Assembly: GCA_014237395.1 (NCBI GenBank)
Contig: JABZFP010000007.1
Location: 36,367-100,366, forward strand
DNA: 64,000 nucleotides
Direction of reading: 5' to 3'
Source of the DNA: Desulfobacteraceae bacterium
Lineage (GTDB): Bacteria > Desulfobacterota > Desulfobacteria > Desulfobacterales > UBA5852
In this document: in pieces, positions 24,646 to 32,503 of the stretch
Layout of the letters: each line of letters starts with the position of its first letter
Numbering within the stretch: position 1 is the stretch's first letter
The notes under the pieces: model-generated
Told to the model about the DNA's origin: nothing
Seen by the model: only the letters and a program-made list of their open reading frames with translations
Databases searched by the model: none
Position numbers and translations under genes: made by a program

Positions 24646-26925
24646 ATGAGACGCTTTCGATGGTTGCTGCTGACGGTTGTTTTTAGCCTTGTTTTTTGCC
24701 TGGCGTGTGCTTCCGACGAGGAAAAGATTCAGCGTTATCTCACCAGCGGCGACAGTTATTTTGCCCAGGAGGAGTATCGCAGTGCGGAAATCGAGTTTAA
24801 AAATGCAATCCAAATCGATCCCAATCGCGTAGAGGCACATCTCAAGCTAGGGGAAACCTACCTCAAGCTAGGCAATGCCAGAGGGGCTTTCGGCGAGTTC
24901 AGCACGGCGGCCAAGATCGCTCCGGACAATCTGGATACCCAGTTGAAACTGGCGACCTTCCTTTTTTTGGGGCAGCAAATGGCGCCGGCGCGTGAAAAGG
25001 TGGATCTGGTTCTTGCCACGGAACCTGACAATGTCGAGGCCTTGCTGCTTCGCGCCGGGCTGGATGAACGCGAAGAACGGTTTGACGAGGCGTTGGCCAC
25101 TTATGAAAAAGTACGCCGAATCGATACCCAGCGTGTCGGGGCCTATCTGGGAGCGGCACGCGTTCAGCTCCGTGCGGGGCGCCCGGAGGACGCCGAAGCG
25201 ACATTGATCGAAGCCGGGCAGGTCTCTCCGGAGGGGTTGGAGGCGCCCATGGCGCTTTTTCGCTTTTATGCCGGTCAGGGCCAACTGCAGAAAGCCGATG
25301 CCGTGATCGAAAAGGTCATCGCCGACCATCCCGACAACGAGGGATTGTTGATCGTGCAGGCCAATTTTCTGGCCCGCCAGAACCGGCTCGAGGCGGCCGA
25401 AGCGGCCCTCAAGCAAGCCGTGGCGGTGGCCCCTGACAGCCCTCGGCCCTATCTGACGCTGGCCGCGTTCTATGAAGCCAACAACGCATCGGACCAGGCC
25501 CTGGCAACCTACCGGGAGGCGCTGACCGTTAACCCGGATGACCCCCAGATCAAGGTTCGCCTGGCACGGTTCTATTTGAATTCCGGCCAGATCGACGAGG
25601 CCCAGACCCAGCTCGATGCCCTGTTGGAGGAGCGGCCGGACTATGCGCCGGCCAAAATGCTCAAGGCCGAACTCTTGACAGCCCGGCAGCAGTTTGCCGA
25701 GGCCATTGTCCTGCTGGACCAGTTGATCGCGGATGAGCCGCAAGCGGCCCGGGCGCACTATTTCAAAGGACTGGCCCATGTGGGCCAGGGCGAACGCCAG
25801 ACGGCGCAGACCGCCTTGACCAAAGCCATTGAACTTGCGCCCCGCGATGCCCGGGCCCGTATGCTCATGGCGGAGATTTACATGGGGGATCGGCAGTTCG
25901 ACCTGGCCATAAAGGAGGCCCAGGCGGCGCTGGAAATCGCGCCGCACAGCTACCGGGCCAAACTGATCATGGGGAATGCCTTCATGTTGAAGCGCGATCT
26001 TGATGCGGCCGGCAAATGGTACGGTGACCTGGTGGCCTCCGAACCTGAAAACCCGGTCGGCTACTACCGAATGGGCTTGCTCAGTCGCGCAAAACAGGAC
26101 AATGTGGCCGCGCTGCAGTATTTCGATCGTGCGGCCGCCATCGATCCCCTGATGGTGGATGCCACGCGGCAGACCGTTCTTCTCCTGGGATCCGAAAAGC
26201 GCTACGAGGAGGCCTTGGCGCGCTGCCGGGCGCAGATGAAAGCCGTCGGCGAGGACAAACCGGCCCAGGCCGTGCTCAGCAGTCTGGCCGGCGATCTGCT
26301 TCAGGCCCAGGGGCGGGCAACCGAGGCCGAAGCGGCCTATCAACATGCCCTGACATTGGATCCCGATTTCATGCGCCCTTATTTCGCTTTGGCCCGCATG
26401 CACCTGCGCAGCAACAATGCCGCGCAAGCCATTGCCCAGTATGAGGCTGCGCTTCAACAAAATCCACGACAGCCCGGCATCCATACCATCCTGGGAACGT
26501 TGTACGACCAGCAGAACCAGCCACAGGAATCCGAAGCGCAATACCGGAAGGCGCTGGCCATCGATCCGGAATTTGCGCCGGCCGCCAACAATCTGGCCTA
26601 TCTTCTGGCCACCAAGGAACAAAACCTGGACGAGGCGCTGACTTATGCGCGGGTGGCCAAAGCCAAATATCCGGACGATCCCGGCGTCATGGATACCCTG
26701 GGTCTGGTCTATCTGAAAAAAGGGCTGATCGACAGTGCCGTCAGCGAGCTCAAAGACAGCGCCGCCAAGTTGGGAGACAACCCGACCGTACGCTATCACT
26801 TGGGCTTGGCGTACCATTTACAGGGGAATGCGGACCTTGCACGGCAGGAACTGAGCGCCGCGCTGGATTTGAACAAACCATTTCCAGAAAAAGAAGATGC
26901 GCAGCAACTCCTCGCGGAACTGTAA
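24646..26925 (+). CDS. PrsT-like TPR-repeat lipoprotein
   Basis: A 759-residue exported lipoprotein: signal peptide with lipobox LVFCLAC (Cys near residue 22), then about twenty tetratricopeptide repeats covering nearly the whole chain (for example AYLGAARVQLRAGRPEDAEA, AKMLKAELLTARQQFAEAI). Length and all-TPR design match the PEP-CTERM-system TPR lipoprotein PrsT (TIGR02917), which is tied to EPS and exosortase loci. ATG 24646 is selected because GGGGAGGA sits just upstream. It heads a plus-strand operon with the next four genes. Confidence 0.9.
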   Translation: MRRFRWLLLTVVFSLVFCLACASDEEKIQRYLTSGDSYFAQEEYRSAEIEFKNAIQIDPNRVEAHLKLGETYLKLGNARGAFGEFSTAAKIAPDNLDTQLKLATFLFLGQQMAPAREKVDLVLATEPDNVEALLLRAGLDEREERFDEALATYEKVRRIDTQRVGAYLGAARVQLRAGRPEDAEATLIEAGQVSPEGLEAPMALFRFYAGQGQLQKADAVIEKVIADHPDNEGLLIVQANFLARQNRLEAAEAALKQAVAVAPDSPRPYLTLAAFYEANNASDQALATYREALTVNPDDPQIKVRLARFYLNSGQIDEAQTQLDALLEERPDYAPAKMLKAELLTARQQFAEAIVLLDQLIADEPQAARAHYFKGLAHVGQGERQTAQTALTKAIELAPRDARARMLMAEIYMGDRQFDLAIKEAQAALEIAPHSYRAKLIMGNAFMLKRDLDAAGKWYGDLVASEPENPVGYYRMGLLSRAKQDNVAALQYFDRAAAIDPLMVDATRQTVLLLGSEKRYEEALARCRAQMKAVGEDKPAQAVLSSLAGDLLQAQGRATEAEAAYQHALTLDPDFMRPYFALARMHLRSNNAAQAIAQYEAALQQNPRQPGIHTILGTLYDQQNQPQESEAQYRKALAIDPEFAPAANNLAYLLATKEQNLDEALTYARVAKAKYPDDPGVMDTLGLVYLKKGLIDSAVSELKDSAAKLGDNPTVRYHLGLAYHLQGNADLARQELSAALDLNKPFPEKEDAQQLLAEL

Positions 26926-26936
26926 TTGGCTGACCG

Positions 26937-28085
26937 ATGAGATTTCTATCATTCAAAGCGCTGTTCGTGCTGGTGATGCTGCCACCTATTTTATACGTGG
27001 CCTCGCTTCAGGGACTCGAGGGGTACCTCGAACATCATTATCGCAGCGCGCTTGCCAATCGGATACCGGGTGACACCCAGGCGCTTCTGAGCGGACGGAT
27101 CCGTTTGGTCGATCAACTTCAGACCATCGTCGAGACGTTGCGTACCGAGGCGGTTTTTCACCATCGTGGCGTAGTGCTGGCGGTGACCATCCGGACCCAG
27201 ACCGGGCGTCGGCTTTATCCCCCCGCCTTCAGCGATGACAGCGCCGCCGAACCGGGCCTTGAAACGATGCAGGTGGCCAGCGAAAACTTCGCCTTGCTGA
27301 ACGACGGGTTGGATGTAACACTGGATGTGACGCTTAGCCATAATACCGTGGTGGCCAATGCGGTCCTGGCGTCCTGTATCCTATTGGCACTGGGGGGCTT
27401 GGCGGTTCTCTATCGGCGGGGCGTGCGTGGTTACGAAGCGGAAGAAGCCCAGCGTCAAAAAGAACGGGATGCCATAAGGGCCCGTGAAGCGAAGCAGAAA
27501 GAGGCGCTGGCAGCTCTGACCGATCAAAAAAATGATTTGGCGGCCGAAATTGACACCATTCAATCGGATCTGCAAGCGGCCCAGGAGCGTGCCGCTCGCA
27601 ACGAAGCCGATCTGTTTGATGAGGTCGAAACCCTCGAAGCGAAGTTGCAGCAGAATTTGAAACAGCAGGATCGGCAGCAGGCGCGGGTGCGGGAGCTGGA
27701 ACATCAACTGGCCCAATTGGCACGGGAGCGGGAAGCCCTCAGTGTTCAGCAGGGAAAACTTGCCGGCGGGTTGCGCAAGCGCATGGATACGCTTTATAAG
27801 AATACCTCTTTTTCGGATCGTTCGTTGGCGGGTTTGGCGGAATTGCCCGAAACCCTGCAGATCAAAGCCGAAGAAGTCATTCATCAGCTGGATGCCCAGG
27901 CGGATGACGTGCCGATCAAACGGAAATTATTCCGGGGCAAAGGCAAGGAGACGGTTTTCGAAATCGTGTTCGCGCGCAAGGGACGCCTGTATTTTCGTCG
28001 GACCAAGACGCGCAAGGTGGACATTCTGGCGATCGGCACTAAGAATACCCAAGAGAAGGACTTACTCTATTTGGATCGGATCTGA
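26937..28085 (+). CDS. Membrane coiled-coil protein with RelE-like C-terminal domain
   Basis: 382 residues, no named family recognised for the whole. Visible parts are helix 1 (about 7-24), a periplasmic domain (about 25-140), helix 2 (AVLASCILLALGGLAVLYR, about 143-162) and a long charged coiled coil (165-275). The C-terminal region (about 290-382) looks like a RelE/ParE fold: a helical hairpin (LAELPETLQIKAEEVIHQL), then strands FEIVFARKGRLYFRR and ILAIGTKNTQEKDLLYL. The last block matches the GxKxTQxxDI pattern of HigB/RelE-type proteins. No antitoxin is adjacent. It lies between the PrsT-like and ExeA-like genes, 11 bp after the former, and its stop overlaps a possible start of the latter (TGATG). 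Confidence 0.85.
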   Translation: MRFLSFKALFVLVMLPPILYVASLQGLEGYLEHHYRSALANRIPGDTQALLSGRIRLVDQLQTIVETLRTEAVFHHRGVVLAVTIRTQTGRRLYPPAFSDDSAAEPGLETMQVASENFALLNDGLDVTLDVTLSHNTVVANAVLASCILLALGGLAVLYRRGVRGYEAEEAQRQKERDAIRAREAKQKEALAALTDQKNDLAAEIDTIQSDLQAAQERAARNEADLFDEVETLEAKLQQNLKQQDRQQARVRELEHQLAQLAREREALSVQQGKLAGGLRKRMDTLYKNTSFSDRSLAGLAELPETLQIKAEEVIHQLDAQADDVPIKRKLFRGKGKETVFEIVFARKGRLYFRRTKTRKVDILAIGTKNTQEKDLLYLDRI

Positions 28086-28156
28086 TGGACAGTCAGCCCC
28101 CTCCCTTCCCGGGGGCGTCTCTTCCAAAAACAACCCATGAGGATGAACGGTTAGCC

Positions 28157-29824
28157 ATGTATCTCGAGCATTTCGGCCTGAAAGCCAAACCTTTTCAAAT
28201 CAGCGCGGACCCGAAGTTCCTGTGGATGGGCAGCAAGCACAAGGAAGCGTTGGCCATCCTGAAATACGGTATATTCGACAACCGGGGATTCCTATTGCTG
28301 TCCGGTGACGTGGGAACGGGCAAGACCACCCTCATCCACGCCCTGACCCAGGACATCGGCAGCGACACGGTGGTTGCCACGGTGCCGGACCCCGGTTTGT
28401 CCCTGATGGATTTTTACCGCTATATCGCCAAGTCCTTTGGGATCAAGGAGCCCTTCGAAACCAAGCAGCAGTTCCTGGAGGTGTTCGAAACATTTCTGCT
28501 GCGCAATGAATCGTTGAATAAAAAGGTCCTCCTGATCATCGATGAAGCCCAGCGCCTGACATCCGACTTGCTGGAAGAAATCCGCCTGCTTTCCAATATC
28601 GAAAAAGATTACACCAAGCTGCTGAATATTTTTTTTGTGGGGCAGAACGAGTTCAACGACATTATTTTGAAGCAAAAAAACCGCCCCCTGCGCCAGCGGA
28701 TCACGATCAATTACAACATCGATCCCCTGGAACAGCATGAAGTAATGGAATACATCAATTTTCGTTTGGGGGTGGCCGGGTGCGACGAGCCGTTGTTTAC
28801 CGGTGATGCGGTGCGGGAGGTTTTCGCCTTTTCGGAAGGTTACCCACGGCTTATCAATATCGTCTGCGACCATGCCCTGCTGACCGGTTTCGTTCAGGGG
28901 GTGGCACGCATCACCGGCAGTATCGTGAGCGAGTGTGCCGAGGAATTGCGCATCCATTCCGTCACGCCGACCCCACCACCGCCGGAGCCGGCGGCATGGC
29001 CGCCGCAGGCCATGCCGGCCCCGACCGTCTATCCAACCCCGACACCCTCTCCGGAGAAAGATCGCGGGTTGTCTACCGCCCAGACCATGCTGGTGGTGAT
29101 CATCGGGATTTTGTGTTTTGTGGCCGGATTGCTGGTGTTTTCCCTGCGCGACCGCCCGGCGCAACCCGAAGCCGCGACGCCCAAGGAGACCGGTGAGGCG
29201 GCTGCCGTGGCGGCGTCCGTCACCAAGGAAGATCCGCCGCCGGTGGCTGCGGCCGTCCGAATCCCCACCAACGAAGTCCCCGCAGAGTCCCCGGTCGATC
29301 CATCGCCGGCCCCGCCGCCGTTAGCCACCGCGACGACCGAGGTGCGAGATGCCGATCCGGATACCGCTGAAGCCCCCTGGATGAAGCCCGCGCCGGCCCC
29401 GCCGCCGGTGACACCTGTGGTGGAACCCACAGACCGGGAGGCCCCGGCCGTGGATATGGCGCTGACGACGGAGACCCTGCGGGTGAATTTCCAGATGGAT
29501 TCCAATGAACTGACGCCGGAGGGCATGCAGGACCTCGATCGCGCCGCCTCACTGCTGAATGCCCGCGATGATATCAAGGCCAAGGTGACGGGATATACCG
29601 ATGCGGTGGGCAATCTGCACTACAACCTCAAAGTTTCCGAGTTTCGCGCCAATATTGTGAAAATCTACCTTGTGGGCAAGGGCGTGAATGCGGAGCGCAT
29701 CACATCGCTGGGGATGGGACCGGCCAATCCCCTTGACAGCAACGACACGCTCGAGGGCCGCCGCCGCAACCGCCGGGTTGAAATCGAATTTGAGACCGCA
29801 AGGGGCCAATCATTCCCCGACTGA
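28157..29824 (+). CDS. ExeA-like secretion ATPase fused to an OmpA domain
   Basis: 555 residues in three parts. A cytoplasmic AAA ATPase starts MYLEHFGLKAKPFQISADPK (Walker A GDVGTGKTTL, Walker B VLLIIDEAQ), as in the PEP-CTERM-locus ATPase TIGR03015. One membrane helix follows (about 308-330, MLVVIIGILCFVAGLLVFSL). After a long proline/alanine linker comes an OmpA-like peptidoglycan-binding domain (about 439-550; LTPEGMQDLDRAASLLN, VTGYTDAVGNLHYNLKVSE, RRRNRRVEIEF). ExeA/GspA proteins usually carry a different peptidoglycan-binding module. ATG 28085 (24 residues earlier, overlapping the upstream stop) is an alternative start, but the family N-terminus favours 28157. Confidence 0.93.
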   Translation: MYLEHFGLKAKPFQISADPKFLWMGSKHKEALAILKYGIFDNRGFLLLSGDVGTGKTTLIHALTQDIGSDTVVATVPDPGLSLMDFYRYIAKSFGIKEPFETKQQFLEVFETFLLRNESLNKKVLLIIDEAQRLTSDLLEEIRLLSNIEKDYTKLLNIFFVGQNEFNDIILKQKNRPLRQRITINYNIDPLEQHEVMEYINFRLGVAGCDEPLFTGDAVREVFAFSEGYPRLINIVCDHALLTGFVQGVARITGSIVSECAEELRIHSVTPTPPPPEPAAWPPQAMPAPTVYPTPTPSPEKDRGLSTAQTMLVVIIGILCFVAGLLVFSLRDRPAQPEAATPKETGEAAAVAASVTKEDPPPVAAAVRIPTNEVPAESPVDPSPAPPPLATATTEVRDADPDTAEAPWMKPAPAPPPVTPVVEPTDREAPAVDMALTTETLRVNFQMDSNELTPEGMQDLDRAASLLNARDDIKAKVTGYTDAVGNLHYNLKVSEFRANIVKIYLVGKGVNAERITSLGMGPANPLDSNDTLEGRRRNRRVEIEFETARGQSFPD

Positions 29825-29833
29825 TGGAAGACA

Positions 29834-31741
29834 ATGGGATCTAAAACGAAATTCAAAACGGATTACATGGTGCTCTCCGGGTTGCTCGTGGCGACCATTT
29901 TCTGGCTGATCGATTCCATCCTGCACATCTTTTTCTTCAATGAATTCGATATTATTCTCCAACTCATCGGCCCCAATCAATACAATATCGCCATCCGGAT
30001 GATTGTCCTGTGTCTGTTTGTTCTATTCGGATCCCATGCCCAGTACACGATCAATGCCCGCAAGAAAGCCGAGCAGGAACTGGTGGATTACAAAAATTCA
30101 CTGGAGGAGGCGGTCCGGCAGGGCACCTGCAAACTGCAGGAAATGAACGAGCAAATGCGCCAGGAAATTGCCGAGCGCAAGCGCATGGAATCGGCGGTGC
30201 GCGAGTCCGAGGAGAAATACCGTCTGCTGGTGGAAAATGCCAATGAAGCCATTTTTATCCTTCAGGACGATCAGGTCAAATTCACCAACCCCAAAGCCGA
30301 CGAGATCATCACCCGCCTGTCCCTGGACCCCACGAAACCCGACCTGACCCGACTGATTCATGCCCAGGAGCGCGAAAAAGTCATCGAATGGTACCAGCGA
30401 CGCCTCAAGGGGATGGAATTGCCCTATTCCTTCATGTTCCGCCTGGAAGGGCCGCGTTCGGTATCCATCTGGGTCGAACTTAATTCCATTCTCATCAAAC
30501 TCAACGGGAAGCCGGCGACCCTCAACTTTATGCGGGATGTGACCCTGCAGAAAAAGTTGGAAGAACAGTTTTACCAATCCCAGAAAATGGAGTCGATCGG
30601 CACCCTGGCCGGGGGGATCGCCCACGATTTCAACAATCTGTTGATGGGCATCCAGGGCAATGTGAGCGTGATGAACTTGGAAGTGGGTGCGGCCGACCCC
30701 TTGCAGGAAAGCATCGATAGCATTGCCCGCTGTGTCAAAAGCGGCTCCCAGTTGACCAATCAGCTGCTGGCTTTCGCCCGGGGCGGCAAGTACGTTGTTA
30801 CCCCCAGCAACTTGAATACGATTGTCCACAAAACCGCGGAAATTTTCGGACGAACCAAAAAGGAAATCGACCTTCATCCGGTGTTCGCCAAAGACATCTG
30901 GCCGGTGGAAGTCGACCCCAGCCAGATCGAGCAGGTTCTCATGAATCTGTATGTAAATGCCTGGCAGGCCATGCCCGAGGGTGGCGATCTGTATATCGAA
31001 CTCGAAAACGTGCGCTTGGACGAGCATTATGCGCGCATCAAACCCTTCAACATCCGACCCGGGCGATTTGTCAAACTTTCGGTGACGGACACCGGCGTGG
31101 GGATGACCCCCGAAACCCAGAAGCGCATCTTCGAGCCCTTTTTTTCCACGAAGGAAAAGGGAATGGGCACCGGGTTGGGGCTGGCCTCGGCCTACGGCAT
31201 CATCAAAAATCACAACGGGTTTATCAATTGCTACAGTGAACTCGGGCACGGCACGACCTTCAACGTCTATTTCCCGGTGTGCGAAGAGACGTATCCGCCC
31301 GAGGACAGTGGTGCCGACGGCGAACTGGTGGAGGGTGTGCCCGGGGGCGATGAAACCATCCTCTTTGTCGACGACGATGAAGAAATCATTACGGTGGGGC
31401 GCAAAATTCTGGCCAGCCTGGGTTACACGGTGCTTGTCGCCAGCGGCGGTCAGGCGGCGGTCGATCTTTTTATCGACCAGCAGGACCGTATCGCGCTGGT
31501 GATTCTTGATTACGTGATGCCGGGCATGGGGGGGCGTGAAGTATTCGAAGCCTTGAAGCAGATTCAGCCGGAAGTGAAGGTATTGCTCTCCAGCGGCTAC
31601 AGCAGCACCGACCAGGTGGCGGCCCTGATCGAAAAGGGCTGCCGGGGCTTTATCCAGAAGCCGTACGATACCGTCAAGATGTCCCGCACGATCCGGACCA
31701 TTCTGGATGGCGTGCCCGTGAATACGGCCGAAGAGAACTGA
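29834..31741 (+). CDS. Hybrid sensor histidine kinase/response regulator
   Basis: 635 residues: two N-terminal helices (VLSGLLVATIFWLIDSIL; MIVLCLFVLFGSHAQ), a coiled coil, a PAS domain (EEKYRLLVENANEAIFILQD, about 125-235), HisKA with the phospho-accepting His in GGIAHDFNNLLMG, and an HATPase domain (NLYVNAWQAM N-box, DTGVGM, GTGLGLASAYG). A C-terminal receiver has acceptor Asp in LVILDYVMPGMGG and Lys in FIQKPYD. It could pass phosphate to a stand-alone receiver such as the one at 8561, but this is not shown. It follows the ATPase gene by 9 bp in the same operon. Confidence 0.95.
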   Translation: MGSKTKFKTDYMVLSGLLVATIFWLIDSILHIFFFNEFDIILQLIGPNQYNIAIRMIVLCLFVLFGSHAQYTINARKKAEQELVDYKNSLEEAVRQGTCKLQEMNEQMRQEIAERKRMESAVRESEEKYRLLVENANEAIFILQDDQVKFTNPKADEIITRLSLDPTKPDLTRLIHAQEREKVIEWYQRRLKGMELPYSFMFRLEGPRSVSIWVELNSILIKLNGKPATLNFMRDVTLQKKLEEQFYQSQKMESIGTLAGGIAHDFNNLLMGIQGNVSVMNLEVGAADPLQESIDSIARCVKSGSQLTNQLLAFARGGKYVVTPSNLNTIVHKTAEIFGRTKKEIDLHPVFAKDIWPVEVDPSQIEQVLMNLYVNAWQAMPEGGDLYIELENVRLDEHYARIKPFNIRPGRFVKLSVTDTGVGMTPETQKRIFEPFFSTKEKGMGTGLGLASAYGIIKNHNGFINCYSELGHGTTFNVYFPVCEETYPPEDSGADGELVEGVPGGDETILFVDDDEEIITVGRKILASLGYTVLVASGGQAAVDLFIDQQDRIALVILDYVMPGMGGREVFEALKQIQPEVKVLLSSGYSSTDQVAALIEKGCRGFIQKPYDTVKMSRTIRTILDGVPVNTAEEN

Positions 31742-31750
31742 GATCCCATC

Positions 31751-32389
31751 ATGCGCCTTTATGCTGCTTCCGATCTCCACGGGAAATACCGTTATGGCGA
31801 GACTATCAAAGACGGCATCCGGCGCAGCCGGGCCGATGCGGTGGTGCTGGCCGGTGATATTCTGAATTATCGTCGAAACCCTGATTTGCTGCGTTTTTTG
31901 GAGGATCTGTCGGTGCCGGTTTTTTTGGTGCGCGGCAACAGCGATCCGGCATTTTTAGAGAGGTGGGCGGCCCAAAGCCGGAATGTGCGCTCCCTGCATC
32001 TGGCCCCCCGTGTCCTGGATGGTGTCGGCCTGGTCGGGCTGAGCGGTACGCTCCCGCTTCCTTTTCATTCCCGCGTTGGGTGGCATGAGCCACGGATGCT
32101 GCGTCGGCTATCGCCGCTGGTTCAGGCCGGCATGATTGTGGTGGCCCATCCGCCGCCGCGTGGCTGCCGCGACAGGGTCCTGGGGCGCTGGCCTGCCGGC
32201 AGCCGGGGGGTGTCGCGACTGGTCCGCAAAACCGCACCGGCCGTGATGGTGTGCGGTCATATCCATGAGGCGGCGGGGGTGGAGCGCTTGGGGGATACCC
32301 TGGTGGTCAATTGTGCCCTGGGGCCGGACCGTTTGGGCGCCCAAATCGTGCTGGAAGACGGCCGTGAGCCCTCGGTGGAGATGTTGTAG
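31751..32389 (+). CDS. Metallophosphoesterase family protein
   Basis: 212 residues with the calcineurin-type metal motifs in order: SDLHGKY (D-x-H), LAGDIL (GD), VRGNSD (GN[HD]), HPPPRG and GHIHEA. This is an YfcE-like phosphoesterase fold; the substrate cannot be read from sequence. It follows the hybrid kinase by 9 bp and ends before a bidirectional terminator, so it closes the plus-strand operon. Confidence 0.9.
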   Translation: MRLYAASDLHGKYRYGETIKDGIRRSRADAVVLAGDILNYRRNPDLLRFLEDLSVPVFLVRGNSDPAFLERWAAQSRNVRSLHLAPRVLDGVGLVGLSGTLPLPFHSRVGWHEPRMLRRLSPLVQAGMIVVAHPPPRGCRDRVLGRWPAGSRGVSRLVRKTAPAVMVCGHIHEAAGVERLGDTLVVNCALGPDRLGAQIVLEDGREPSVEML

Positions 32390-32478
32390 ACGCGCGGCGC
32401 CATGTTGTCGTATCGATCGACGGGCATTGCCTCTCCCCGAAAAACATCCGCTATCGGCGTTACACCAATCCATTTCAT

Positions 32479-32503
32479 AAAAAGGCCCCTCGCGGGCCTT
32501 TTT
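32479..32503. terminator. Bidirectional intrinsic terminator
   Basis: A perfect 10-bp stem, AAAAAGGCCC/GGGCCTTTTT with loop CTCGC, flanked by A and T runs. It separates the convergent phosphoesterase and acyl-CoA ligase genes; the ligase stop codon touches the T-run. A degenerate CGCTATCGGCGTTACACC, similar to type P interiors, lies just upstream (32448). Confidence 0.85.

Noticed and set aside
24868..26817. 649-codon open frame antisense to the PrsT-like gene
   Set aside because: It mirrors a GC-rich repeat gene with real TPR motifs and a ribosome site on the plus strand; the antisense translation has no family features.
30098..31780. 560-codon antisense frame over the hybrid kinase
   Set aside because: The kinase motifs on the plus strand are intact; the antisense product is a by-product of codon bias.
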